64,000 nucleotides of DNA, taken from Hanleya hanleyi. Lineage: Eukaryota > Mollusca > Polyplacophora > Lepidopleurida > Hanleyidae. Of the stretch, positions 22,643 to 31,267 are shown piece after piece. The notes beneath the pieces were generated by a model that saw only the letters and a program-made list of their open reading frames with translations, did no database searches and was not told the DNA's origin. Position 1 is the first letter of the stretch; every line of letters begins with the position of its first letter. Where the stretch lies: NCBI GenBank assembly GCA_036873755.1, contig JAVTVY010019616.1, positions 1 through 64,000 of the forward strand, written 5' to 3'. Both the position numbers and the translations under genes were made by a program.

Positions 22643-23950
22643 CTAGCTGGCGTAGTCACACAGCACGTTTCTTTGCTGATCCACGGTGATGACGTTATCA
22701 AACTCGGCGTAGCAAATCACGTTAATGGTATGGGGTAGAGCTACCGAGAAACGCAGTTCCAACCGTAAGTTTCCTTTCTTGAGCAAGGCCAGTTGATGAT
22801 CGTGTTCCAAGGTTGGGGTGAGGTCGAAGGCGAACAAAGTGTACCCACGGCTAAAGTCTCGTCGAGTGATGGTATTTCCTTCGTCCTGATTGTTTTGTCC
22901 TGTGGCTGTAAACAGGTTCAGGTAGCTCCGCACATAGTGATGGTTACCAAAATCCGGTTGTAACGGACGGGCTGGGATTTGATGGCCGGCCACGTGCAGT
23001 GCCAAAAAGTTGACGTTGAAATGTTGAAAGTGGAACGGATTCTCATCCCACTGTCCATTGAAACTGGTGTTGGTGACACACGCCAGGGTAAGACGTTTAG
23101 GGAGATCCCCTAGAAATAAATTTTCACGATTGGCCATCATCGTACCTGCTGGCACAGAGAACACCTTGGTCTGTAAGCGTCGGATGGGGTACAGGGCTGG
23201 TTTTTTCGATAAGGCTTCCATGTGACTCACCAACACACCCTGTTGCAAATCCACCGTACGGACAAACAGGGCTGCATCATCTATGATGATCTTGTAATTG
23301 GGTGCATCTCCACCGGCCATCAAGGCGAAAGTGGGTGGGGAACGGATCAACTTGATCTTGATGGATACACCATTCATCATGTAGCGGTCTTGCAGGAACA
23401 GATCGGCGTGCAGTCGTCCCATCATATCGACGGACCGGCTACCGGTTGTAAACTGCCTGCGATGGCCGAACCCATTATTGGCAACGGTGACGGCATCCAT
23501 GGCTCCGGGTGTATCCCTGTAGTACAGCGAGGCTTGCAAGTGTGTTTTTTTGGCATCTTCTCCGTACGACAACAGCGTCTCGATGTAGGCTCGGTACGGG
23601 TACGTATTGGTGGACGTACTGATGAGTTTATCGTTCAGACTGATATCCACCTGTTGGAACAAGGAGTGCAGCCAAAGATTCACCGGGCCTACCACCGCAT
23701 CGTTCCCGATGGGGTCCCCGGCTCTGTCCACTATTTTGGTTTTCACGTACAAGTACGTGTGGGCTAAATCCAGGTAGGCCGTATCTTTGTTTTCAATGGT
23801 AAATTCCAGTGGTCCCGTGCCCGTCAGGTTAGCCAGGGGTCGATGTTCTACCCAACGTCCTTCGGCGACACTGGTCTGTGTGGGTGGAATAGTCCACAAA
23901 TCCAATTCACTGTTGGTAGACGGACACGACTCGGAGTGAATGAATGCCAT
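22643..23950 (-). CDS. MCP: major capsid protein, double jelly-roll (hexon-like)
   Basis: An intact 435-residue protein. It is the hexon-like Polinton capsid protein that invertebrate genome annotations often call F54H12.2-like. Recognisable pieces are PLEFTIENKDTAYLDL near residue 50, LHSLFQQVDISLNDKLIST near 95, YPYRAYIETLLSYG near 117, and a late HFNVNFLALHVAG region. It starts with an ATG that overlaps the upstream gene's stop as TAATG. Trimers would form the pseudo-hexameric capsomers. No frame damage is visible. Confidence 0.93.
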   Translation of the reverse strand: MAFIHSESCPSTNSELDLWTIPPTQTSVAEGRWVEHRPLANLTGTGPLEFTIENKDTAYLDLAHTYLYVKTKIVDRAGDPIGNDAVVGPVNLWLHSLFQQVDISLNDKLISTSTNTYPYRAYIETLLSYGEDAKKTHLQASLYYRDTPGAMDAVTVANNGFGHRRQFTTGSRSVDMMGRLHADLFLQDRYMMNGVSIKIKLIRSPPTFALMAGGDAPNYKIIIDDAALFVRTVDLQQGVLVSHMEALSKKPALYPIRRLQTKVFSVPAGTMMANRENLFLGDLPKRLTLACVTNTSFNGQWDENPFHFQHFNVNFLALHVAGHQIPARPLQPDFGNHHYVRSYLNLFTATGQNNQDEGNTITRRDFSRGYTLFAFDLTPTLEHDHQLALLKKGNLRLELRFSVALPHTINVICYAEFDNVITVDQQRNVLCDYAS

Positions 23951-24351
23951 TATGCGAAGATGTCTCTCTTACCCTTCTTCTTCCGGGGTGTGCGTCGTCG
24001 GTGTGTCGGTCGTCGAATGACTCTTCCCTGTGCCCGTGGTTGTCTTTTAAGGGCTTTGGCGATCAAGACGCTGCCTGCTTCTTGGGCCCGTCGTTTCAAG
24101 GCTTTTCGGGGTGCCGTTCCTCCCAAGACATCACCGGCCACGCGCAGTCCACTGCGTACCGCTTGTTTACCCATCGCTTTTACTCCCCGTGTCACCAAGG
24201 GCAAGAACGTTTTGACGATGCTGCCCAGTATGTTAGCCAACCCGTGACCTCGTTGCATGCGTGCACCGCTAAAGATGGGCAAGCTACCTCCCGTTTGTTT
24301 CTTGTAGTAGTCGGCATAGCTGGCCGTATGGCACTGGTAAGGCACGTGCAT
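23950..24351 (-). CDS. small basic virion protein (adenovirus pVI/pX-like)
   Basis: 133 residues. A GHGLANILGSIVKTFLPLV segment near residues 35-55 forms a probable amphipathic helix. A Gly/Ala/Lys region follows, then a strongly basic tail (KRQPRAQGRVIRRPTHRRR, then KKKGK). Placement between minor and major capsid genes, and TAATG overlaps at both ends, fit the Polinton gene thought to be a membrane-active or core protein of the particle. Function is inferred from position and composition. Confidence 0.72.
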   Translation of the reverse strand: MHVPYQCHTASYADYYKKQTGGSLPIFSGARMQRGHGLANILGSIVKTFLPLVTRGVKAMGKQAVRSGLRVAGDVLGGTAPRKALKRRAQEAGSVLIAKALKRQPRAQGRVIRRPTHRRRTPRKKKGKRDIFA

Positions 24352-25139
24352 TATACGAAGTGAGGAGAACGTGCTTGTCGGAAATGAAGTGTCAGCACCA
24401 CTTTCCCTCGTTCGAATGCGACCGGGTGTCCCGTGTCATCTCTTATATCCACCGTGATCGTGTTGATATCGGTGTGTCGTACGGGCAGGTAGAGTATGTG
24501 GTTGAAACTCTGGGTGACTTGATCGCCATACTTCTTTTTAATGGGCACCACCCGTAACAGAGGTGTGTTCACATCGCCCACAATATGGCTGTCCACTGCG
24601 TCCGAGTAGACGTAGAGTCCGTACATACCCACTTTCATATCCATCACAACGTCACCGTTGTCGGTGGTGGGACCCGCGTAGATGTCGTAAGGGAGACCTA
24701 ACATTTGCTGTAGCCTAGGACTGAGTTCCACACCCACGTTGGGGCTGAGCAGGATACAGGCCTTGTCGTTGTGTGCGTTGACATCGAAGATCACGTGATT
24801 CTTGAAGGGATAGGCTTTGACGGGTCTTGAACTATTCGTCACCACCCGTAGAGAATTATAATTCAACAATGTGGTCAGACCCTCTATGAACGCCTTGGGG
24901 GTATCGTATTGGCCTTCGGGGAGAGTCAGTCGGTTTATTTTGCCTTCGTAGGTCACCTCGTACCATACTTCTTTGCCTCGCACGTTGTACCACGAGTAAG
25001 GGTATTGAATATCCACCAGTCCACATTCCCACCGTCCAGGTAAATGCAACGGTTGCGGTAATTGGGTCACGTACTTGGCCAAGGTGTTGTCAGGAAACAC
25101 ATCGAGCGAACTGTTACTGGGCAACGTGAGGTAAAACAT
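24351..25139 (-). CDS. mCP: minor capsid (penton) protein, single jelly-roll
   Basis: 262 residues starting MFYLTLPSNSSLDVFPDN, which is the conserved start of Polinton penton proteins; WECGLVDIQYPYSWYNV follows near residue 40. The frame is open upstream to 25166, but only through a GTG codon, so the ATG at 25139 is preferred. It would occupy the five-fold vertices. The stop overlaps the next gene's ATG (TAATG). Confidence 0.88.
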   Translation of the reverse strand: MFYLTLPSNSSLDVFPDNTLAKYVTQLPQPLHLPGRWECGLVDIQYPYSWYNVRGKEVWYEVTYEGKINRLTLPEGQYDTPKAFIEGLTTLLNYNSLRVVTNSSRPVKAYPFKNHVIFDVNAHNDKACILLSPNVGVELSPRLQQMLGLPYDIYAGPTTDNGDVVMDMKVGMYGLYVYSDAVDSHIVGDVNTPLLRVVPIKKKYGDQVTQSFNHILYLPVRHTDINTITVDIRDDTGHPVAFERGKVVLTLHFRQARSPHFV

Positions 25140-25172
25140 GACGACTGAACTTTCTTGCTTCTGCACTTGGCT

Positions 25173-25964
25173 TTAATAGGGCTCCCAGGCCTTGGGCGGA
25201 TGACCTCGGCGTCGTGATCGTCGCGGTGACTTGCTTTGTATCAAAGCTCTCGAGCGCTGGAGTCTCTTTACCGGGGGTGGTGTTTTAAAGGGTGGAAAAG
25301 AAGATACCCGTCGTTGTGGTGTTTTGGGGGGTGACTCCGGTTCTCAAGAAGGGGGTGGTGGTGGTGGTGGTGGTGGTGGTCTACTCGGCGATTGCTGGGT
25401 CCGCTGCATAAAGGCCCAACGGTTAGGATTCCCCACCAATTCTTGAGGGGTGTGTGTGCCTTTCAACCCCTGAGCAAAGGCTTCCCAGCCCGGTGGATTA
25501 GAGTATTTGCGAGAGCGCACCGTATCGTTGATCAAATCGGTGATATGAGACCCCGGCACCATTCGGTTTCGAATAAGCAGTTTACCCTGATCGCTCCAAC
25601 CCATATCGGGATTCTGTTTCACCCGGTCCAACAATAAACGAGCCTTGGTCTTGAATGCCTTAGGGACACTGGCCAACACTTCCTCTTCCAGCTGAGGTGA
25701 TGATGGTGGTGTGGGTGCTGGCGCTGCTGGTAGTGGTGCTGGTGGTGTACTTCCCCTATATTGATCCATAAACGTCTTGTACCGGTTCAGCGTCTGATGG
25801 TAGAGTTGAATTTTCTCGTGATCGGGTAGTCGACGTTGGAGTATACTATTCATCTCTTCGTCGAGAGACTGGAGTTGTTGCACCGTGGCAGGAACGGGAT
25901 AGGGTGATTGCAAACTCTGTAACAGTCGAGGTTCGACCAGCATCATTTTTTTCGTATGTTCCAT
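25173..25964 (-). CDS. conserved Polinton protein with Pro-rich region, in-frame TGA
   Basis: The open frame from 25964 to 25344 encodes 206 residues: an N-terminal helical region (LQSLDEEMNSILQRRLPDHE, then YHQTLNRYKTFMDQY), a Pro/Ala linker, a conserved domain (DQGKLLIRNRMVPGSHITDL, then NPPGWEAFAQGLKG, ELVGNPNRWAFM) and a polyproline tract. A TGA (25344-25346) follows the tract. The same frame then stays open for 56 more codons with a basic RS-rich tail to a TAA at 25173-25175, just before the penton gene. The domain recurs in animal Polintons; its function is unknown. Confidence 0.7.
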
Positions 25965-25968
25965 GACG

Positions 25969-26307
25969 TTAGCGTCCCAAGATGGATCCTACTAACGGTC
26001 CCAGTACGGTGGCGGCTAAGGGTGCGAGGAGTGCCCCGAGAAATCCACCTCGCTGTAACACCTGTTTCTTTTTCTTTAAACTTCCCGTCTTCTTCACCAG
26101 CGTTCGGAGACCCGTCTTGTGCCGTTGCAATTTCCCTTTCTGCAGGGGACTGAGAGGAACATTCCCTTTTAACACATTATGAGCGACTTCACACAAACAC
26201 CGTAACAATTCTGCGTCCGCGCCGCGCACCAGGGCCCGGGCCACCTCCGGTGGCGCGCTGCGTAATACGCGGAGGGCCGGCGCGTGCTTCCGTATCCGTG
26301 CAGACAT
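25969..26307 (-). CDS. conserved small Polinton protein with C-terminal hydrophobic segment
   Basis: 112 residues. The N-terminal part (RIRKHAPALRVLRSAPPEVA, then ELLRCLCEVAHNVLKGNVPL, LQKGKLQRHKTGLRTL) is a recurrent Polinton family. A lysine-rich KKKKQ segment and a Gly/Leu hydrophobic tail (GGFLGALLAPLAATVLGPLV) follow. The gene sits four bases from its neighbour in the virion block. The hydrophobic end suggests membrane or capsid-interior association; the role is not known. Confidence 0.75.
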   Translation of the reverse strand: MSARIRKHAPALRVLRSAPPEVARALVRGADAELLRCLCEVAHNVLKGNVPLSPLQKGKLQRHKTGLRTLVKKTGSLKKKKQVLQRGGFLGALLAPLAATVLGPLVGSILGR

Positions 26308-26346
26308 GATGAGGAAGTGAATGCTAGAGGGTTGTGTCTTCTTCTT

Positions 26347-26961
26347 TTATTTGGGTGTGTACACCGTCTGGAACTCTCCGGGAAAAATGTGGGTGCGCAA
26401 TCGAAGTACGGAGGGTGTTCCTTGTTTCAAGTCGATGAGCAGATACCCGTGGGCCCCTTGGGTGGCATCTTCAAAGGCTTTCCGCACAAAGGCCGTGTTT
26501 TTAGGGTACATCTGTTTCGCCAGATGCATAATTTGTGATGCGTCTCTGGGGTTTTTGAACAAGACCACATACTGAGCATTCAAACTGATGTTCCTGTGTT
26601 CTTTGTTCTTACTGAAGAGATTCTGGACGATGTAGATGATGCTCAACCGACGATGATGGCTCCCTTTCGTAAAGAGACGCGTCACCCGACTGTCCGTTTC
26701 GGTCATCAGATCGTCTACCACGACCAACGTGTCTTCTGGGGTATCCTCTGGGGGTAATCCTTCCACCAAGGTGAGTCCAGGGATGCGTGCCAGTTCCTCG
26801 TACGCAGGCTGCCAAGCTCCATAACACCACAGGATGCGAGCCACGGGTGGTGAAATGAGGGCTGACCCGTGTTGGATGAGCCGTTGAACGAAGTGTGTTT
26901 TTCCCGACCCGGTCGGCCCAGCGATGAGACACGTGAAGGGATGCTGCCACCGAGGATCCAT
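26347..26961 (-). CDS. ATP: genome-packaging ATPase (FtsK/HerA, A32-like)
   Basis: 204 residues. Walker A is AGPTGSGKT at residues 14-22 and Walker B is LVVVDDL at 79-85, followed by a SIIYIVQN sensor-type strand. This compact form is the Polinton/PRD1-lineage packaging ATPase. It is intact, starts with an ATG, and begins six bases after the membrane-protein gene ends. It would pump the DNA into the capsid. Confidence 0.9.
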   Translation of the reverse strand: MDPRWQHPFTCLIAGPTGSGKTHFVQRLIQHGSALISPPVARILWCYGAWQPAYEELARIPGLTLVEGLPPEDTPEDTLVVVDDLMTETDSRVTRLFTKGSHHRRLSIIYIVQNLFSKNKEHRNISLNAQYVVLFKNPRDASQIMHLAKQMYPKNTAFVRKAFEDATQGAHGYLLIDLKQGTPSVLRLRTHIFPGEFQTVYTPK

Positions 26962-26967
26962 AGGGTT

Positions 26968-27528
26968 TTATTTGGTGATTTGCGCCCAGCGTTCAGAGGC
27001 CCACCACCGTTGTCGTGGATCCCAACGGGGGTCGTAGTCGTGCGGGTACCGTTGCCGTGGTAAACGTGGTACTAGTCCCACTCTAGGTGTTAGCGTCGTG
27101 GTGGTGGTGGTGGGAGTCCTATGTTGCCGTGGTTTTGCCCTGGGTGCTGTGGAAGATGATGCCGGTGGTTCGCTTGTGAGGGTAGGACTAGGCAGGTACA
27201 CGGGTGGACCCCGGGTGAAGTTCCGCAGAGGTGGCGGAGGACTAGACCGCGTAGTGGGCTGGGTTGTAGAACGTGGTGATCTGGTAATGTTCCGCAGCGT
27301 AGTGGGAGAGGAGGTGGTGGTGGTGGTGGTGGTGTTGGGTGATTGCACTTGACGTTGGGGGGGGGCAGGTCTTGGACGAATGGAAGGTAGGTTGAAACAG
27401 GATATCAGGTACGCCAAATCGTAGAAGACTCCTCCAAATAAGGTACCCAGAAGCACTAGTAGACACACGACGGTACCGACTTGTCCTTTTCGAGTCCGCA
27501 GCAATAAGGGCAGATGTGCACTATCCAT
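26968..27528 (-). CDS. mucin-like single-pass membrane protein
   Basis: 186 residues. A short basic N terminus is followed by one hydrophobic segment (about 17-43, VGTVVCLLVLLGTLFGGVFY core). The remaining 140 residues are Thr/Pro/Ser-rich with TTTTTTT runs and several N-x-S/T sites, ending in a charged Trp-rich tail. It is the first gene of the virion block after its own TATA box. A virion or envelope-like surface protein is possible; there is no sequence match that I recognise. Confidence 0.55.
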   Translation of the reverse strand: MDSAHLPLLLRTRKGQVGTVVCLLVLLGTLFGGVFYDLAYLISCFNLPSIRPRPAPPQRQVQSPNTTTTTTTSSPTTLRNITRSPRSTTQPTTRSSPPPPLRNFTRGPPVYLPSPTLTSEPPASSSTAPRAKPRQHRTPTTTTTTLTPRVGLVPRLPRQRYPHDYDPRWDPRQRWWASERWAQITK

Positions 27529-27570
27529 GGTACAACCCTAGACTGAAGGCTGTAGGCGATGTGAGGTAGA

Positions 27571-27578
27571 ATTTATAG
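27571..27578 (-). promoter_or_regulatory. TATA box of the virion gene block, overlapping the integrase stop codon
   Basis: CTATAAAT on the minus strand lies 43 bp before the ATG at 27528. The integrase ends CTA-TAA, so its stop codon is part of this TATA box. Confidence 0.6.
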
Positions 27579-28628
27579 CCGGTTCATGTCACGGGCTGAG
27601 ACCCAGGAATTAAACGAACTGGGCCAACCTTGCCATTTGACGAAATGATAGGGGATGCCACGTCGACGTTCCGTTTTCAAAATCTTTTCCACCGTGTAGT
27701 AGTCTTTCCGTGTTTTTACCACCGGTTGTAATTCTGCCTCGTAAAACGTGCCTTGCAGTGTTTCTCCTTGTAGATCTTCCAGTTGATAGACGTGTGGGTG
27801 TCGAGGGTTATGGCGAACGATGACAAAGTGCTCGTCACCCCAGTTGGGCAAGTAACTTTTCTCAAATTGCCCTTTGACTTTACTGATCCGTACCACATCC
27901 CCGCGTTTGTAACGGGGTGACGTGAGTGGACTTGGTTCTATCGAGTACAGCGTACGGCGCACTTGATGTTCTTTGCATTCCGTCACATCGAGGGGAGCCC
28001 GTTGGATACTGCGATGATAGGCTCGATAGTACCCTTGGACCAGTTGAGGTAGCACATCGATGTACCGTCGGGTGTTTTTGGCGGTGAAATACTTGTACAT
28101 CCGTCCTTTGAAGGTTCGATTGAATCGTTCCACCACAGAGGCTTTGGTCTCGTTGTACGTATGGAAGAAAAACACCTTCTGTTTCTTAAGAAAGGCTTGA
28201 AAGTGGCGGTTGAGAAATTCTGTGCCTTCATCCGTTTGCAAATAGATGGGTTTGCGTCCCGTCTTGAAAATCTGCTGGAACGCTCGTACCAGATTCTCTC
28301 CTGTTTTGGTACGGATGGGTAGCACCCACGCGTACTTGGATAAAATATCGATACAGGTCAACATGTACCGATGTCCATCATTGTGGGCAGCAAATCGACT
28401 CATATCGACCAAATCGGCCTGCCATTGTGCGTCTACACCTCCCACGATGACTCGGTTACGGCGAAAATGTCGTCGGGCTGTTCGATGTAAGCTATAAGTG
28501 TCTTCGGTTTTTAACCATTCTCGAACTTCAGTTCGACTGATGCCTTGGGAATGTGCAGCTCGAGCGAGCGCTCCTACAGCGCTATAAGCGGCTGGACTGG
28601 TTGGGTTGTAATACAAATCTGTTAACAC
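27573..28628 (-). CDS. INT: retrovirus-type integrase with C-terminal chromodomain
   Basis: 351 residues of open frame. The catalytic triad is D72 (QADLVDM), D133 (QTDEGTEF) and E167 (SVVERFN), with the normal D-D(33)-E spacing. An SH3-like region (YKRGDVVRISKVKG) follows near 250, then a chromodomain over about 310-351 (YYTVEKILKTER, HFVKWQGWP, SWVSARDM). The frame has no ATG before its core: the listed start is a GTG, and the frame runs open upstream to a TGA near 28752. A Lys/Arg-rich frame starting at an ATG (28749) overlaps in another phase. The N terminus therefore comes by frameshift, splicing or has been lost. Confidence 0.88.
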   Translation of the reverse strand: MLTDLYYNPTSPAAYSAVGALARAAHSQGISRTEVREWLKTEDTYSLHRTARRHFRRNRVIVGGVDAQWQADLVDMSRFAAHNDGHRYMLTCIDILSKYAWVLPIRTKTGENLVRAFQQIFKTGRKPIYLQTDEGTEFLNRHFQAFLKKQKVFFFHTYNETKASVVERFNRTFKGRMYKYFTAKNTRRYIDVLPQLVQGYYRAYHRSIQRAPLDVTECKEHQVRRTLYSIEPSPLTSPRYKRGDVVRISKVKGQFEKSYLPNWGDEHFVIVRHNPRHPHVYQLEDLQGETLQGTFYEAELQPVVKTRKDYYTVEKILKTERRRGIPYHFVKWQGWPSSFNSWVSARDMNRL

Positions 28629-28782
28629 CTTGTTCAGTCTTACGCCACGTGGATTCCTGCCGACCTGCCTTGCGGGTACTCCACTGGCTGCCCTTTCGGA
28701 TTCCCTTTCGGGTCCCCCTCTGGGTTGCGCTGTTGTGTGTTCGCTTCATGAGTAGACACTGACACTCTAGCCTGTGTGCACC

Positions 28783-29371
28783 CTATAGATATAGTACTTC
28801 ATCGACAATGGGGACTACTTTTTCCAAGGCCGTCCATAGATCAGGGTCCAGGGTAAAACCACCTTCGTTCAGACAGAGGAGTCGAGCAAAAAAGGCACCG
28901 CGGAAAATGTAGACGTCGTCACACAGGTGAATGCTATCACCGTCGAGGTCGCCCAACAACACCCGTTTCAAGGTAGTCCAGCCTTCCGGTGACAAAGAGA
29001 CGCGCGCTTTGGGTTCAGACGTACATCAACACCTACGTCCGCTATCGATGAGGTCCACTCGTTTGGGGTACAACAATAAGGTGCAGCCAGGTGTAAGAGT
29101 CCGGGTAGCCACAGAGTTCGCGTCGGGGTGCAGTAAGTCGTGGACGTCGGGGATATCATCTCTACCACTTCGTAGGTAGACTCCCACTCCCACGTGCATG
29201 AAATCGACTTCGGGCTCTTTTCCCTGCAGTCCACCCTGCTAGGGTTAAACATAGCTTCACCTCTCGGGGTTGTTCTTCGATGAGCTGCAGGTGATTGTCA
29301 TGGACGATCAGGGTGACGTGGGTGGTCAGTTGGAACAACGCAAGCTCTCCATCTGCTCCGTGCGCTCCCAT
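28783..29371 (-). pseudogene. accessory Polinton gene, broken by one frame change and one stop
   Basis: The ATG at 29371 lies about 37 bp after a TATATAT box (29408-29414). One frame runs to 29162; the coding character then continues in another frame from about 29240 to 28783, interrupted by a TGA near 29026. The last part contains ARVSLSPEGWTTLKRVL, a pattern like the end of a PC4-type domain (G-I-S-L-x-x-E-x-W-x-x-L), but the rest does not support that firmly. The intact protein would be about 195 residues. Function is unknown. Confidence 0.45.
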
Positions 29372-29407
29372 GGTGGTGAATGACAAAACACCGACTAGGG
29401 AGGCCTG

Positions 29408-29414
29408 TATATAT
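29408..29414 (-). promoter_or_regulatory. TATA-like box of the broken accessory gene
   Basis: ATATATA on the minus strand, about 37 bp before the ATG at 29371. Confidence 0.45.
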
Positions 29415-29529
29415 CGCTGTGCAGGGGCTTATACTACACCCTGTCAGTGCCTAGTGGACTAACCTATACACCCTGCAACATAAGGGGTTGGGTAATTTTT
29501 TATACTATAATGTACCCCTATGAGTATAA

Positions 29530-29830
29530 TTAACTCCTAGTCCGTAGCCGTACACGTTACAGTTTTTTCATTTGTTCGTGTCTCTCTATCCTAATCCGTA
29601 CCCGTACACGTTCTGGTTTTATTTTTCCGGCTCCCTTCACCCTTCGTGAAAGTCCGTGATCACTCGGTAGTTTCATGTTAAATTAACCCCTAGTCCGTAG
29701 CCGTACACGTTATAGTTTAATTTTTTTCGTGCCTCTCTATGCTAGTCCGTACCCGTATACGTTATAGTTTTTATTTTCCATGCCCCCACCTTCGTCAATG
29801 TCCGTGATCATTCGGGGTGTAATGTTATAG
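29530..29830. repeat. four-copy iterated motif inside a duplicated 150-bp block
   Basis: The motif T(A)ATCCGTA(G/C)CCGTA(C/T)ACGTT occurs near 29538, 29592, 29693 and 29746. The whole 150-bp block is repeated (TCCGTGATCA-TCGG recurs near 29656 and 29800). It lies between divergent genes, so a regulatory or origin role is possible. Confidence 0.7.
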
Positions 29831-29924
29831 AGATACGAATTGATTTAACCTAGGAATTTGCTATACCAATTTCGTGCAAAAAGACGGGATTGTAAGTTAA
29901 CCCAGGAGGCATGACCCGCGCCTT

Positions 29925-30041
29925 ATTGGGCCAATCAGCGACCCGTATATCAACCAATGGCGAGGCCGGAGACAGAACCAATGAAAGAGGTTTGCGCCGT
30001 TTAAACAGCCAATGAAAATCTACTCTATATTCAGTATAAAA
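29925..30041 (+). promoter_or_regulatory. promoter with four CCAAT boxes and a TATA box
   Basis: GGCCAATCAG (about 29930), AACCAATGG (29955), AACCAATGA (29977) and GCCAATGA (30008) are followed by TATAAAA at 30035-30041. Arrays of CCAAT upstream of TATA are a feature of histone gene promoters. Confidence 0.65.
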
Positions 30042-30108
30042 CCCAGGGACGCGTGGGGAAAAGCTTCATTCAAACCATATTTCTGAAGCTGTGAAGACCG
30101 TAATCAAG

Positions 30109-30528
30109 ATGAATAGAGTTGCAAAGATGAGTACGACCAAGGGAGCGGGAAGAGAGAAGAGACAGAGGGAGAAACTAGCCAGGAGTGTGAAAGCATTTTG
30201 GATGACCGAAATCCAAAGATGGACACGATCGAACACCAATTTTACGCCGCTGTCCTGGGCGGCGTTGTACTACAGTGTGACGAGAGCCCTCACAACATTC
30301 ACGGGGGAAGACTGGATATCGGCACTGAGAGACGCTCTCAACGAAGAACATCTCCAGAGAGAACAACAACAACAGATCCAACAACGCCAGCCGGAATTCG
30401 CAAATTTAAACGAATTACCGAGCATACCAACGGCGACATTCCTGGACGATCTACCATCGGTACCAGACACGGATACTGACGATGAACAACAACAACCTGG
30501 CCGGTACTTTTCCGTCAGTTTGGAGTAG
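30109..30528 (+). CDS. small protein with basic N terminus and acidic C terminus; histone-like gene architecture
   Basis: 139 residues from the ATG at 30109 (the frame extends to a GTG at 30091). The N terminus is basic (GAGREKRQREKLARSVKAF). A helical centre (MTEIQRWTRSNTNFTPLSWA, then YYSVTRALTTF, DWISALRDALNEEH) is followed by Gln runs and an acidic tail (DTDTDDEQQQ). The EIQRW-x-RSN segment is reminiscent of the histone H3 alpha-N helix, but the similarity is too weak to claim. The gene has a CCAAT/TATA promoter and is followed 50 bp later by a canonical histone 3' stem-loop. A conventional AATAAA (30547) is also present. I do not recognise a function. Confidence 0.62.
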   Translation: MNRVAKMSTTKGAGREKRQREKLARSVKAFWMTEIQRWTRSNTNFTPLSWAALYYSVTRALTTFTGEDWISALRDALNEEHLQREQQQQIQQRQPEFANLNELPSIPTATFLDDLPSVPDTDTDDEQQQPGRYFSVSLE

Positions 30529-30577
30529 ACAGGCAAACTCCCCCTGAATAAAACAGGGTAAACAAATTGACCTTAAC

Positions 30578-30593
30578 GGCCCTTTTCAGGGCC
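30578..30593 (+). terminator. histone-type 3' stem-loop
   Basis: GGCCCTTTTCAGGGCC (six-base stem, TTTC loop), preceded by AAC and followed by ACCCA. This matches the metazoan replication-dependent histone 3' end consensus. A purine-rich ACGAAAGGGG, like the U7 snRNA-binding element, lies 11 bases downstream (30605-30614). Confidence 0.8.
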
Positions 30594-30663
30594 ACCCAAA
30601 TCTTACGAAAGGGGACCTCTAACTTGGCACATTCAATTCAAATCAGGTCCTACATTGGTGAAT

Positions 30664-31085
30664 CTCCTCTCCTCTATATTCTATGATTACCAAACTCCAA
30701 CCCCCAAAAAAATCTGCCATCAAAGGTCCTTTTCAGGGCCAACCCCTAGCCTTCCAAACAGCACTTATAACAATTACCCCTAGACCCTACCCATGCAAAT
30801 CTCCTCTCCTCTATGATTACCAATCTCCCACACCTCACAACAACAATTTTTTTTTTAAACTCGGGTTTTTCCGGGACTACTCGGTAGTTCTCAATCTCTT
30901 CTCCTCTCTGATTACCAATCTCCCACACCTCACAACAACAAAAATTCACACTCGCCTTTTTCCGGGACTACTCGGTAGTTCTCAATCTCCTCTCCTCTAT
31001 GATTACCAATCTCCCACACCTCCTGACAACAACAACAACAATTTTTACACTCGGCTTTTTCCGGCACTATTCGGTATATTATTAC
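30664..31085. repeat. tandem repeat of about 90-95 bp, with a second histone-type stem-loop
   Basis: Units share CTCCTCTCCTCTATGATTAC, CAATCTCCCACACCTC, CAACAACAA and TTTTCCGGGACTACTCGGTA. Copies lie at about 30800, 30895 and 30985, with a partial one at 30664. GGTCCTTTTCAGGGCC at 30725-30740 is another histone-type hairpin on the plus strand. The 201-residue open frame across the array looks like a repeat by-product. Confidence 0.75.
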
Positions 31086-31267
31086 CGTACATTCATACTA
31101 ATAGTGTTTTTTTTAATTTTACCTGGGCGCTGTTAGTAGGAAGCTCCCATTTACTAAGTGTTAATTACCTATTGTTACCTAGGTGTGTGTGTGTGCATGT
31201 GCAGGAGTTGGTGTTTTTTTTGGTGCTTTTAATTAGAAGTTTGCTCTTTCGAGTATATATAATTGGG

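Noticed and set aside
23222..23767. 181-residue plus-strand frame
   Set aside because: Antisense shadow of the major capsid gene.
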